Counted from the first letter of the stretch, positions 17,796 to 26,625 are shown. The stretch is 64,000 nt of DNA from Thermoplasmata archaeon (GCA_030038095.1 JASHPK010000033.1:1-64000); one strand, 5' to 3'. Numbers and translations: made by a program. The notes: generated from the letters alone by a model not told the origin.

Positions 17796-19118
17796 TCATG
17801 GGGATTCTCTCGGGGTGGCCGCCGTGGGCGTCAGGGATGGGGTCGGCTCGGAGGGGTTGCGAGCGGTCTCGACCGACGCGGTGGCGGAAGGAGCGGGACC
17901 GACCGGGTCGGCGCGGGAGGGGACCGAGGGGATCGGGTGGCCTACCGTGGCGAGCAACGGACGGAACACCGAGGTCGGCGCGATCACGACTCCGAGGGCA
18001 AAGAGCGAGAGCAACAGATACTGCAGGCTCCAGCGGAGGTACAGGGAGAGGCCCGGGGTGAACACGGGGGCCACCGCTCCCCAGGAGGCCGGGGCTCCGA
18101 ACACCGAGGCGAGCTCGTTCCCGAATCCTTCGATCCCCCACCCGGCGAACGGAGGGGGCACCCACACGAGGAGGCAGAGACCGCCGACGGCCAGAACCGC
18201 CCGGACGAGGAGCCCCCACCTCCGTTGGAAGATCCGGAGCAGCGTCACGTAGGTACCCGCCGGCGCGAAGGCGGCGAAGATCGCGAGGAAGGCGACCAGC
18301 TGCTGCTCGATGATCCAATAGAACCAGGTCGCGGCGGGGGCCTGGAACGCGTTCACGACCGTCCAGTCCGCGACGGTAGCGAGAGACCAGGTGACCCCGC
18401 CGGCGAGGAGGCCGACCCGGAGAGCGCACCCCGCGACGAACCGGCGATCCACCTTCGGAGCGGGGCTCAGGACTCCGCTCGGAGTTCGGGGATCAGCGAG
18501 CCCGAAGATCCCGCCGTAGACCCGGAGCAGCAGCTCCTGGGCGACGAGCGCCATCCATACGACCGCGATTTGGAAGACGCCGAGGAACCAGTTGTTGAGG
18601 ATCAACGTCGCGGTGGTCGTCCCGGTCACCGCCGCCACGACCGCCACCCCGGCCGAGGCCGCGGCGGTGGTCGAGCAGCACGCGCCCAGCGTGACGAGCG
18701 AGATCATCGCCGGCGTCAGCCCGGCCACGGAACCGGCCACGGCGGGTCCCCCCGCCGCGCTGCGACGCGCCCGAAGGATCCGGAACAGCAGGAGCACGGC
18801 GACCGACATGCCGATGCCGACGCCGATCGAGACGACGATCATCGCGAGCGTCGGAAACCAGGGGAGGGATACGACCCCCCAGGGAGCGACGATCAAGAGG
18901 CCCGGGAAGTCCCAGACCGGTTCGAAGGACGCGGCCCGCGTCAGGATCTCTACGGTGTATCCTCCCCGGATCGTGCCGAGCACGATCATCCCGCCGAAAA
19001 GCATCGATGCGAGCGCGTAGACGATCGCGAAGAACGCGGTCATCATCACCGCGCTCGAACTGCGGATGAATCGGCGGACGGTAGGGAGCGTTAGTGCGGA
19101 GGCGGAGGACTCGTCCAC
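17796..19118 (-). CDS. Polytopic membrane protein of unknown function, partner of the Fe-S membrane protein
   Basis: 440 residues with about nine to ten hydrophobic helices. I do not recognise the family. The most distinctive segment is VTLGACCSTTAAASAGV, a cysteine pair at the entry of a Gly/Ala-rich helix, followed by TGTTTATLILNNWFLGVFQI. The C-terminal 45 residues are hydrophilic and proline-rich. GTG at 19118 was chosen because it follows a TATA-like attataaa (19146-19153) by about 30 nt. Expression with the downstream ferredoxin-tailed protein suggests a two-subunit membrane complex. Confidence 0.6.
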   Translation of the reverse strand: MDESSASALTLPTVRRFIRSSSAVMMTAFFAIVYALASMLFGGMIVLGTIRGGYTVEILTRAASFEPVWDFPGLLIVAPWGVVSLPWFPTLAMIVVSIGVGIGMSVAVLLLFRILRARRSAAGGPAVAGSVAGLTPAMISLVTLGACCSTTAAASAGVAVVAAVTGTTTATLILNNWFLGVFQIAVVWMALVAQELLLRVYGGIFGLADPRTPSGVLSPAPKVDRRFVAGCALRVGLLAGGVTWSLATVADWTVVNAFQAPAATWFYWIIEQQLVAFLAIFAAFAPAGTYVTLLRIFQRRWGLLVRAVLAVGGLCLLVWVPPPFAGWGIEGFGNELASVFGAPASWGAVAPVFTPGLSLYLRWSLQYLLLSLFALGVVIAPTSVFRPLLATVGHPIPSVPSRADPVGPAPSATASVETARNPSEPTPSLTPTAATPRESP

Positions 19119-19145
19119 GGCCGTCGGTACTCCCTATCGTCTGGG

Positions 19146-19153
19146 TTTATAAT
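19146..19153 (-). promoter_or_regulatory. TATA-like box of the membrane redox operon
   Basis: Minus-strand attataaa, centred about 31 nt upstream of the GTG at 19118. The core ttataa is symmetrical and might also serve the malate synthase gene on the other strand, but that would leave a leader of about 195 nt. Confidence 0.5.
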
Positions 19154-19369
19154 CGAGAGGTCGGGACCCTCTCGGGTCGGAAGGGAGCCCCGCCACCCGA
19201 TGGAGGCGAGCCGGGGGGGCCCCCCGAGTGGGCCGCACGGCTCGAGACCGGTACCGATGTTCTCAGGCTCGCCGCCCAACCGTACCCTTCGATGGCTCTA
19301 TGTCCCGGGAGCCGGCTTCCCCCGGTCGGCGCGGGGGAGAGCTCACCGATCGCCTCGGCCGGAGTTTCG

Positions 19370-21031
19370 ATGGCGCCTCGGATGCGAGAGGGACGGGCTC
19401 GACGCGGCACGCTTCCCCCACGGCACCGGGTCGGCCCCGAGGTCGAGTACCGGGGAGAGCTCCGCGACCGGTTCGAGGAGATCCTGACCCCGGAGGCGAC
19501 CGAGTTCCTCGTCGCCCTCGATGACCGCTTCGAGGAGGAGCGTCAGGAGGTTCTGCGACGCCGGGGAGGACTCCGGGCGGAGCTCAAGGCGGGCCGGGTG
19601 CCGGGCCCGCTCAAGGCGACGGAGAACCTCCGCCGGAGGGACTGGCGCGTGCCGCCACCCCCGCGCGATCTTCTCGACCGGCGGGTGGAGATCACGGGGC
19701 CGGTCGACCGCAAGATGATCATCAACGCCCTCAACTCGGGGGCGAGAGTCTACATGGCGGACTTCGAGGACGCCCACGCCCCGACCTGGGTCGGCACGGT
19801 CCAAGGTCAAGTGAACCTCTACGACGCGGTGCGTCGCACCATCGGGTACCAGAGCCCGGACGGGCGCGAATACCGCCTCAACCCGGAGACCGCGACCTTG
19901 ATGGTGCGACCGCGGGGCTGGCACCTCGACGAGTCCCACCTGTGGATCCGGGGGCACCCGATCTCGGCCAGCCTCTTCGACTTCGGTCTATACTTCTTCC
20001 ACAACGTGGAAGAGCTCGTCGAGCACGGGACCGGCCCCTACTTCTACCTCCCGAAATTGGAGGACCATCGGGAGGCCGAGCTCTGGAACGAGGTATTCCT
20101 CCGAGCCGAGGAGCGGTTCGACCTGCCGACCGGCACCATCCGGGCGACCGCCCTCATCGAGACCCTGCCCGCGGCGTTCCAGATGGACGAAATCCTCTGG
20201 GAGCTGCGGGACCACTCGGTCGGGCTCAACTGCGGACGGTGGGACTACCTCTTCAGCTTCATCAAGCAATACCGGGACGTCCCGTCGATCGTCTTCCCGG
20301 ACCGCGCCCGGCTCACCATGGGGAGCCCTTTCCTCACGGCGTACTCCCGCCTGCTCATCGAGACCTGCCATCGCCGGGGAGCGCATGCGATGGGCGGGAT
20401 GGCCGCGCAGATCCCGATCAAGAACGACGAGGCCGCGAATGCGGCGGCGCTCGCGAACGTCGCGGAGGACAAGTTCCGGGAAGTGCGTGCGGGGCACGAC
20501 GGGACGTGGGTCGCGCATCCGGGCCTCGTCCCGCTGGCCCTGTCGGTCTTCGATGCGGAGATGCCGGGCCCGAATCAGATCGATCGACCGCTGCCGGCCC
20601 TTCGCACGAACCCCGCGGAACTGCTCGATCTCCCGACCGGCCCCGTGAGCGAGGAGGGGGTACGCCGCAACTGCCGGGCGGCGTTCCGTTACCTAGCGTC
20701 CTGGTTGCGCGGCATCGGCTGCGTCCCGATCGACCACCTCATGGAGGACGCCGCCACGGCCGAGATCGCCCGCTCCCAGCTCTGGCAGTGGGTCCACCAC
20801 GGGGCCAGGATCGGCGGGCGGCGTAAGGTCGACGGGGCGATCGTGCGGGAGTTCCTCCGGAGGGAGGCCGCCGAACTCCGGAAGGAACGGGGGGAACCGA
20901 CGGAGTCGTCGAGCTCCGCCCGGGCGTTCTCCATCCTGGACCGCTTGGTGACGTCGGACCGTCTCGAGGAGTTTATGACACAGTACGCGTACTCGGAACT
21001 TCCCGAAGCCCCGGAGGAGATCGGCGGATGA
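19370..21031 (+). CDS. aceB: Malate synthase A
   Basis: Condenses glyoxylate with acetyl-CoA to malate, the second step of the glyoxylate shunt. The protein follows bacterial malate synthase A throughout: [63 protein letters not shown] near residues 284-298, and the catalytic aspartate segment [17 protein letters not shown] near 450-466. About 553 residues compares with about 533 in E. coli. The frame stays open far upstream, but that part looks non-coding; ATG at 19370 places the start about 25 residues before the first alignable helix. The stop overlaps the isocitrate lyase ATG (ATGA). Confidence 0.93.
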   Translation: MAPRMREGRARRGTLPPRHRVGPEVEYRGELRDRFEEILTPEATEFLVALDDRFEEERQEVLRRRGGLRAELKAGRVPGPLKATENLRRRDWRVPPPPRDLLDRRVEITGPVDRKMIINALNSGARVYMADFEDAHAPTWVGTVQGQVNLYDAVRRTIGYQSPDGREYRLNPETATLMVRPRGWHLDESHLWIRGHPISASLFDFGLYFFHNVEELVEHGTGPYFYLPKLEDHREAELWNEVFLRAEERFDLPTGTIRATALIETLPAAFQMDEILWELRDHSVGLNCGRWDYLFSFIKQYRDVPSIVFPDRARLTMGSPFLTAYSRLLIETCHRRGAHAMGGMAAQIPIKNDEAANAAALANVAEDKFREVRAGHDGTWVAHPGLVPLALSVFDAEMPGPNQIDRPLPALRTNPAELLDLPTGPVSEEGVRRNCRAAFRYLASWLRGIGCVPIDHLMEDAATAEIARSQLWQWVHHGARIGGRRKVDGAIVREFLRREAAELRKERGEPTESSSSARAFSILDRLVTSDRLEEFMTQYAYSELPEAPEEIGG

Positions 21032-22362
21032 GCGAGACCCTCAGCACCGAGTGGAAGACGTCCGAACGCTGGAAGGGGATCGTCCGACCGTACCGGACCG
21101 AGGACGTCGAGCGCCTCCGCGGGTCGATCGGCATCGAGCACACCCTGGCCCGTCTCGGGGCGGGCCGTCTGTGGAACCTCCTCCACACGGAACCGTACGT
21201 CCCGACCCTCGGCGCCATGACCGGCACCCAAGCGGTCCAGATGGTCGCCGCGGGCCTTCCCGCGATCTATGCGAGCGGATGGCAGGTCGCCGCCGACGCG
21301 AACGACGCGTCCGAGACGTACCCCGACCAGAGCCTCTACCCGGCCGACAGCATGCCGCACCTCGTCCGCCGGATCAACAACGCCTTCCGGCGCGAGGACG
21401 AAAAGCAACACGCGACGGGGGAGGGCTCGACCTACTGGTACGCGCCGATCGTGGCCGACGCCGAGGCGGGGTTCGGGGGCACCCTCAACGTCTTCGAGCT
21501 CACGAAGGCGCTCATCGAGGCGGGGGCCGCCGGCCTCCACCTCGAGGACCAGCTCGCCTCGGTCAAGAAGTGCGGCCACATGGGCGGCAAGGTCCTCGTC
21601 CCGGCCCGCGAGTTCAACCAGAAGCTCTGGGCGGCGCGGCTCGCCGCCGACATCGCGGGCGTGCCGACGCTGATCGTCGCCCGCACCGATGCCCTCAGCG
21701 CGAAGCTGCTCACGAGCGACATCGACCCGCGCGACGCGCCGTTCCTGACGGACCGCCGGACGCCGGAGGGTTTCTTCGAGATCACGGGCGGGCTCGACCA
21801 GGCGATCAGCCGGGGCCTCGCCTACGCACCGTACGCCGACCTCCTCTGGTTCGAGACGAGCAGCCCCGACCTCGGGGAGGCGAAGCGGTTCGCGAGCGAG
21901 ATCCACCGCGAGTTCCCCGGAAAGCTCCTCGCCTACAACTGCTCCCCGTCGTTCAACTGGCGACAGAAGCTCTCGGAGGAGGCGATCGCCGAGTTCCAGT
22001 CGACGATCGCCGAGATGGGCTACAAGTTCCAGTTCGTCACCCTCGCCGGATTCCACGCCGTGAACCTCTCGATGTTCCGGCTCGCTCGAGGCTACTCCGA
22101 GCGCGGCATGAGCGCCTATTCCGAGCTCCAGGAGGAGGAGTTCCGCGCCGAACGCGAGGGGTACGCGGCCGTGAAGCACCAGTCGTTCGTCGGGACGGGA
22201 TACTTCGACGACGTCGCGCAGGTGCTCTCGGGGGGACTCACGACCACCCTCGCGATGGAAGGGTCGACCGAGCAGGAGCAGTTCGCCGAGAAGGGCGGCC
22301 GGGACTCCTCCGGCACCCGGGTCGAGGGACGCAAGCGGACCTCCTCCTCGAAGGCTACCTAG
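21028..22362 (+). CDS. aceA: Isocitrate lyase
   Basis: Cleaves isocitrate to succinate and glyoxylate. 444 residues, near the bacterial norm of about 430. The signature [13 protein letters not shown] near residues 178-190 contains the catalytic cysteine. Other conserved parts are [49 protein letters not shown] and [11 protein letters not shown]. Together with the overlapping malate synthase gene it allows net C4 synthesis from acetyl-CoA, so growth on acetate or fatty acids is likely. The C-terminal tail is short and polar. Confidence 0.96.
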   Translation: MSETLSTEWKTSERWKGIVRPYRTEDVERLRGSIGIEHTLARLGAGRLWNLLHTEPYVPTLGAMTGTQAVQMVAAGLPAIYASGWQVAADANDASETYPDQSLYPADSMPHLVRRINNAFRREDEKQHATGEGSTYWYAPIVADAEAGFGGTLNVFELTKALIEAGAAGLHLEDQLASVKKCGHMGGKVLVPAREFNQKLWAARLAADIAGVPTLIVARTDALSAKLLTSDIDPRDAPFLTDRRTPEGFFEITGGLDQAISRGLAYAPYADLLWFETSSPDLGEAKRFASEIHREFPGKLLAYNCSPSFNWRQKLSEEAIAEFQSTIAEMGYKFQFVTLAGFHAVNLSMFRLARGYSERGMSAYSELQEEEFRAEREGYAAVKHQSFVGTGYFDDVAQVLSGGLTTTLAMEGSTEQEQFAEKGGRDSSGTRVEGRKRTSSSKAT

Positions 22363-22381
22363 CGGGCCGGGCGGCCCCGCC

Positions 22382-23536
22382 CTACGGCGCCGACGGCCGG
22401 GGCCACAGCTCGCGGGCGGCGACGAGCCGCATGATCTCCGAAGGACCGTGCGCGATCGGACCGCTGCGGACGTCGCGCCAGCGCTGCTCGTGCGGGAGCG
22501 CCCCCGAGTACCCCCGGCCGCCGTGGAACTGGATCGCGTGGTCGATCGCCGAGAGCGCGGTCTCGGTCGCGAGCCACTTCGCCAGCGCCGCGGCCCCCTC
22601 GGCCTCCTCGCCCCGCTCGAGCCGCCCGAGGACCTTCTCGACGTACAGCCAGGCCGCCTCGAGGCGCACGCCATCCTCGACCAGCGGGAACGAGACCCCC
22701 TCCTGAGCGGAGAGCGGCTTGCGGAAGGCCACGCGGCCGCCCACGTACCGGACGGTCTCCTCCCACGATGCCCACGCGGCTCCGAGGTAGATCGCGGCGA
22801 GGAGCGCCCGCTCCCGAGTGAATTCCCCCCGAAGGTACCCGAAGGCACGGCCGACGTCGCCGATTCGGTAGCGCGCCGGGAGCCGCACGTGGTCGTAGCG
22901 GACCTGTCCGCGCCGCTGCCAGCGCTCGCCCAGATCCGGCGCATCCACGCCCCGGGAGATCCCCTCGAGGTCCTGCGGGACGAGGAAGGCGGTGATCGCG
23001 GCGTGCGGATCTGCGTCCGTGACCCGGCCGTAGACGATCGCCGCCTGCGCATCGGAGGCGAAGGCCGCCTCGCTCTTTGTGCCGGTGAGAACGTAGGCGT
23101 TCCCGTCGGGTCGGGCCTCGAGCGAGAGCGCGCTCGCATCCGAGCCGGCTCCGGGCTCGGTGATCTGGTTTCCGACGAGCTTCTCCCCCCGGACGATGGG
23201 CCGGAACCACTCCTCGACGAGCTCCGCACTCCCGTGCTCGGCGAGGACCCGCGAGAACTCGGGCTGCAGGGACAGTTTCGCGAAGGCCGTGCCGGACCGG
23301 TACGCGAGGGTGAAGAGCCCGATGCCCACTCTCGGCAGCGGGAGTCCCCGGCCCCCGAGGCGGGACGCGGTGTGAAGGCCGAGCAGCCCCGCTTCGCCGA
23401 GCTGTCGGAACTCGCGCCAGGGGAACTCGGGCCGGCGGTCGAGCTCCCGGTAACGCCGGGCGAGGTCGAGGCGTTCCGCGGCCACCCGGACTTCCTCGGC
23501 GATCGGGTCCGCGGGGATCGGGGGGGCCGTCTCCAT
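22382..23536 (-). CDS. Acyl-CoA dehydrogenase
   Basis: 384 residues, FAD-dependent oxidation of an acyl-CoA to the enoyl-CoA. It shows the family order: N-terminal helices, ITEPGAGSDASALSLEA for the FAD/substrate loop near 125-141, a beta domain, and C-terminal helices with QFHGGRGYSG. The usual C-terminal YEGTSE catalytic glutamate position is occupied by His (IAHGPSEIMR). Glu242 in TRERALLAA sits where isovaleryl- and long-chain enzymes carry their catalytic base, so activity is probably kept. ATG at 23536 overlaps the stop of the CoA-transferase gene (ATGA), implying a two-gene operon that converges on isocitrate lyase. Confidence 0.9.
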   Translation of the reverse strand: METAPPIPADPIAEEVRVAAERLDLARRYRELDRRPEFPWREFRQLGEAGLLGLHTASRLGGRGLPLPRVGIGLFTLAYRSGTAFAKLSLQPEFSRVLAEHGSAELVEEWFRPIVRGEKLVGNQITEPGAGSDASALSLEARPDGNAYVLTGTKSEAAFASDAQAAIVYGRVTDADPHAAITAFLVPQDLEGISRGVDAPDLGERWQRRGQVRYDHVRLPARYRIGDVGRAFGYLRGEFTRERALLAAIYLGAAWASWEETVRYVGGRVAFRKPLSAQEGVSFPLVEDGVRLEAAWLYVEKVLGRLERGEEAEGAAALAKWLATETALSAIDHAIQFHGGRGYSGALPHEQRWRDVRSGPIAHGPSEIMRLVAARELWPRPSAP

Positions 23537-24843
23537 CAGAGCCCCTCCCGCCGGAAGTGCGGCTCCCCGGTCCGCGGGGGCCCCTTCGGCGGGTGCTCGC
23601 CGATGACCCCCGCGCGACGCAGGGTCTCAATGCGCTCGCGATCGTACCCGAGCAGCTCCCCCAGGATCCGGTCGTTGTCCTGCCCGAGCCACGGAGCCCC
23701 CCGCCACACCCCACCCGGGGTCTCCGAGAACTTCGGGGCCACGCCGGCCCCCTTCACCCGACCCGCGATCGGATCGTCCCACTCCAACAGCATCTCGCGC
23801 GCCCGGTAGTGGGGGTCGCGCGCGATGTCGGCGATGTCGAGGACGCGGGAGATCGCCACGTCGTGCTCGCGGCCGAGCCGTTCCAGCTCCTCCCGCGTGC
23901 GGCCCCGACAGAACTCGGCGATCGCTCGGTCGACCGGTTCGCGGTGCGCGAGCCGGTAGTCCCGGTCGTCGTACGTTCGATCGGCGAATCCGATGAGCTC
24001 GCGGAGCCGAGCCCACGCGTCGGGCGTCGGCGCGGCCACCACGACCCAGCCGTCCGAGGCGCGATGGACATCGTAGGGGTGGAGCCGGGCATGCGCTGTC
24101 CCGTACCGCCCCCGCACGACCCCGCGCATGAAGTAGTCGAGGGCGAGGTTCTCGAGCAGGGTGAAGAACACCTCGTACTGCGCGACATCGACCGCCTGAC
24201 CTTTTCCCGTGCGCTCCGCGTGGATGAACCCCATGAGCCCGGCCGTCGCCGCGGCCAGGCCGGTGACGGTGTCGTTGAGTGCCGTGCCCGAGCGCATCGG
24301 AGGCGACGGATCCGGCTCGCCCTGGAGCGAGAGGTAGCCGCTGAAGGCTTGGGCGGTGAGATCGTACGACGGGGCCGCGACGCGGCTCGGGGAGCCCGTG
24401 CTCCCGTAGCCCGAGACGTGGACGATCGTGAGCCGGGGGTTGGTCTCCCAGACCTCCCGGTCGGACAGCCCGAACTTGTCGTAGGTGCCCGGCCGGCTCG
24501 ATTCGATCCAGATGTCCGATTCGCGGACGAGGCCCAGGAAGATCGCGCGACCCTCCGGGCGCCGAACGTCCACGCCGAGAGAGAGCTTGTTGCGCGAGTA
24601 CTGGACCCACGATTCCGACACGACATCCGCCGGATCGCTCCCGGGGAGCAGGGGCCGCAGGCTCCGGGTCGCGTCGGCGAACGGCGGTTCGAAGGGAGGT
24701 CCCTCGACGTGAATGACCCGCGCGCCGAACTCTCCGAGGTAGGTCGCCGCCCAGGGTCCGGCCACGAATCGCGCCGAGTCCAGGACCCGGAGTCCCACGA
24801 GAGGTCCGTACGGCGGTACCAACGGCTCCTGGGGAGAAGGCAC
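23536..24843 (-). CDS. Class III CoA-transferase (CaiB/BaiF family)
   Basis: 435 residues. Moves CoA between carboxylic acids by a ping-pong mechanism. Family segments are LVGLRVLDSARFVAGPWAA, GEFGARVIHVE, SYDLTAQAFSGYL and the catalytic aspartate in GKGQAVDVAQYE. The frame is open a long way upstream, but GTG at 24843 begins just before the first conserved strand and follows a TATA-like gattatcg (24866-24873 on this strand) by about 26 nt, so the mRNA is probably leaderless. It is cotranscribed with the acyl-CoA dehydrogenase and probably activates its substrate. Donor and acceptor acids are unknown. Confidence 0.88.
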   Translation of the reverse strand: MPSPQEPLVPPYGPLVGLRVLDSARFVAGPWAATYLGEFGARVIHVEGPPFEPPFADATRSLRPLLPGSDPADVVSESWVQYSRNKLSLGVDVRRPEGRAIFLGLVRESDIWIESSRPGTYDKFGLSDREVWETNPRLTIVHVSGYGSTGSPSRVAAPSYDLTAQAFSGYLSLQGEPDPSPPMRSGTALNDTVTGLAAATAGLMGFIHAERTGKGQAVDVAQYEVFFTLLENLALDYFMRGVVRGRYGTAHARLHPYDVHRASDGWVVVAAPTPDAWARLRELIGFADRTYDDRDYRLAHREPVDRAIAEFCRGRTREELERLGREHDVAISRVLDIADIARDPHYRAREMLLEWDDPIAGRVKGAGVAPKFSETPGGVWRGAPWLGQDNDRILGELLGYDRERIETLRRAGVIGEHPPKGPPRTGEPHFRREGL

Positions 24844-24930
24844 GGACGGCGACCCCGTTCGCGCTCGATAATCTTCGAGGTTCAGCCCGAAACCTCCCCG
24901 TCCAAATATGCCGGCCCCCTCGGCGCGCCG

Positions 24931-25671
24931 ATGGCTGAACCGCCGTGGGTCCGATTCGAGGGCGCCCGCTTCCGGGACGAGCTGACGAAGTACAAGATGG
25001 CGAACCACCCGTTCAAGACCCATCCGTTCTTCGACCGGCTGGAGAAGGGCGAGATCGCCCGGCCGCTCGTCCAGGCGTGGGCGAAGCAGTTCTACCCTTG
25101 GCTCGCGAGCGTCCCGATCGCGATGGCCGAGCGCTTTTCGAACTGCTCGTGGGACCCGGGGAACGACCGGTACCGCCGGATGATCCTCGACCAGCTGGTC
25201 GAGGAGGCCGGAGACCCGAAGGGCAAGGCCCCGGGCCATCCGGAGCTCTGGCTCCGCTTCTGCGAGGGGCTTGGGATCCCCCGCGGCGAGGTCCAGTCGG
25301 CGCCGCTCCTCCCGAGCACGATGGTCGCCATCGATGACTTCCTCTACACGAACCGCGTCAACACGTTCTACGTCTCGGCCGCCGGTTCGAGCGAGCCCCC
25401 CAACGTCGAGCTGTGCGCCCGCTTGCTGCCCGCGTTCCGGCAGCACTACCACGTCGACGAGGACCATCTCGAGTACTACACCCTGCACGTCACCGCGGAC
25501 GTCGAGCACAGCGAGTGGATCGGCCAGATCGTCGCGGGCTTTGCGAGCACCCCCGAGGTCCGCAAGCAGATGTGGGACCAGATGATGCGCGGGTTTGCGA
25601 TCCACGCCCTGCTCGTCGACGGCGTTCTCGCCACGAACGGCGGGACCGCGCCCACGAGCAAGAATAAATAG
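24931..25671 (+). CDS. Haem-oxygenase-fold iron-containing redox enzyme (TenA/PqqC-like)
   Basis: 246 residues of mostly helical protein. Segments FDRLEKGEIARPLVQAWAKQFY, LVEEAGD, and HYHVDEDHLEYYTLH place it in the TenA/PqqC superfamily; the spaced Glu, His and Asp-His residues look able to hold a metal, as in diiron oxidases of this fold. It lacks evidence for thiamin or PQQ genes nearby, so neither function can be assumed. The start ATG 24931 lies about 25 nt after a TATA-like caaatatg (24903-24910), divergent from the CoA-transferase promoter. Its stop codon overlaps the promoter of the aromatic supra-operon. Confidence 0.78.
   Translation: MAEPPWVRFEGARFRDELTKYKMANHPFKTHPFFDRLEKGEIARPLVQAWAKQFYPWLASVPIAMAERFSNCSWDPGNDRYRRMILDQLVEEAGDPKGKAPGHPELWLRFCEGLGIPRGEVQSAPLLPSTMVAIDDFLYTNRVNTFYVSAAGSSEPPNVELCARLLPAFRQHYHVDEDHLEYYTLHVTADVEHSEWIGQIVAGFASTPEVRKQMWDQMMRGFAIHALLVDGVLATNGGTAPTSKNK
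25663..25670 (+). promoter_or_regulatory. TATA-like box of the aspartate-to-tryptophan supra-operon
   Basis: aataaata overlaps the last codons and stop of the preceding gene. Its centre is about 28 nt before the ATG at 25695. No comparable A/T island or intergenic gap occurs again until the end of trpA, so this seems to drive about 15.3 kb. Confidence 0.6.
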
Positions 25672-25694
25672 GAGTGGGAGGGATTTCCGCGGCG

Positions 25695-25766
25695 ATGGCC
25701 GACGGGACCGACCGCGCGTGCCCCGCCTGCGCGAGCTGCCGGACGGCCGTCGCCTGGCCCTGGTGA
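25695..25766 (+). CDS. Putative tryptophan leader peptide (23 aa, ends Trp-Pro-Trp)
   Basis: A short open frame starts with ATG exactly where a leaderless transcript from the 25663-25670 box would begin. It starts MADGTDRACPACASC and ends AVAWPW then TGA. Two of the last three codons are TGG (25755-25757 and 25761-25763), although Trp is the rarest amino acid. It precedes an operon that ends in all seven trp activities. This fits a leader peptide whose translation senses charged tRNA-Trp, by analogy with bacterial trp attenuators. Three cysteines in the middle are unexplained. Being so short, it could be chance; position, composition and downstream pairing together make it worth testing. Confidence 0.45.
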   Translation: MADGTDRACPACASCRTAVAWPW

Positions 25767-25768
25767 AC

Positions 25769-25860
25769 GGGAGGCGCCGGGAGGGCGCCGCCCCGTCGTG
25801 CCCTGCACGATCCTGGGTCGACCTCTTCTCGGTGTTTCCCTCCGAAAAAGAACCCGGAGG
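25769..25860 (+). promoter_or_regulatory. Putative translational attenuator in the supra-operon leader
   Basis: Three pairings compete. (1) ggcgcc 25773-25778 with ggcgcc 25784-25789, loop of five. (2) ggaggg 25780-25785 with ccctcc 25838-25843. (3) cctccg 25839-25844 with cggagg 25855-25860, the latter being the Shine-Dalgarno of the first enzyme gene (ATG 25873). Pairings 1 and 2 share 25784-25785, and 2 and 3 share 25839-25843. A ribosome stalled at the Trp codons would cover the left arm of 1, allow 2 and free the ribosome-binding site; completed translation would allow 1 and 3 and shut it. No T-tract follows the hairpins, so control of translation fits better than termination. Confidence 0.35.
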
Positions 25861-25872
25861 AGAACCGCAACG

Positions 25873-26625
25873 ATGTACGGCAAGGAGATCCGACTGCGTC
25901 GCATCTTTCCCGACCCGGCCCGACATCTGTTCTCGGTCCCGCTCGACCATCCGGTGTCGATGGGGCCGATCGACGGGCTCGAGGCCCTCGGGCCTCTCGC
26001 CCGGGAGCTCCAGAACGGAGGCGCCGACCTGCTCATCGTCACCAAGGGGGCCGTGCGCGAGCTCGCGCCCGTCCTCGCTCCTCGCACGCTCGTGGGGATC
26101 CACGTCTCCGCCTCGACCAGCCTGGGCTCGACCGCGAACCTCAAGGTCCTGGTCGGGACCGCCGAAGAGGCCGTCAGCCTCGGCGCCGATCTGCTGTCGG
26201 TGCAGGTCAACTTCGGGGTTCCCGAGGAGCCCGACATGCTCCGGGATCTCGGCGTCGCCGCCGACCAGTGCCGGCGGCTCGGGTTACCGCTGCTCTGCAT
26301 GGCCTATGTGAAGAAGGCGAACGGCGGGACCCCGGACGAGCTCCGCCACGCCGCCCGCGCCGCGGCGGACACCGGGGCCGACATCGTGAAGACGAGCTAC
26401 CCCGGCTCGTCCGGGGAGTTCGCGGCCCTCTGCCGGACCACCCCCGTCCCGGTGCTCATCGGTGGGGGGGCCCGCCTCGACGATGAGGCGAGCTTCCTGC
26501 GGATCGTGACGGAGAGCCTTGCGGCCGGGGGGGCGGGTATCTGCATCGGCCGCAACCTCTTCCAGCGACAGCCCGTCGGTCCGTTCGCGCGGCGGATCGC
26601 GACCCTGCTGCACGGACCCGCGTAG
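25873..26625 (+). CDS. 2-amino-3,7-dideoxy-D-threo-hept-6-ulosonate (ADTH) synthase
   Basis: First enzyme of the archaeal shikimate route. It joins L-aspartate semialdehyde to a C3 unit from 6-deoxy-5-ketofructose 1-phosphate, replacing DAHP synthase. 250 residues of DhnA-type class I aldolase fold. Expected active-site residues are Asp25 in VPLDHPVSMGP, Tyr145 in CMAYVKKANGG and the Schiff-base Lys173 in ADIVKTSYPG, matching Asp, Tyr and Lys of the characterised methanogen enzyme. IGGGARLDD and GICIGRNLFQR form the phosphate site. ATG 25873 has the Shine-Dalgarno cggagga at 25855-25861, which can be hidden in a hairpin. Next gene follows after 13 bases. Confidence 0.93.
   Translation: MYGKEIRLRRIFPDPARHLFSVPLDHPVSMGPIDGLEALGPLARELQNGGADLLIVTKGAVRELAPVLAPRTLVGIHVSASTSLGSTANLKVLVGTAEEAVSLGADLLSVQVNFGVPEEPDMLRDLGVAADQCRRLGLPLLCMAYVKKANGGTPDELRHAARAAADTGADIVKTSYPGSSGEFAALCRTTPVPVLIGGGARLDDEASFLRIVTESLAAGGAGICIGRNLFQRQPVGPFARRIATLLHGPA

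Noticed and set aside
20689-23229. An 846-codon frame antisense to malate synthase and isocitrate lyase
   Set aside because: Shadow of two well-recognised genes; no motifs and biased Arg/Ser/Pro composition.
25769-25860. Intrinsic transcription terminator after the leader frame
   Set aside because: The hairpins are not followed by a T-tract; hiding of the ribosome-binding site is a simpler reading.
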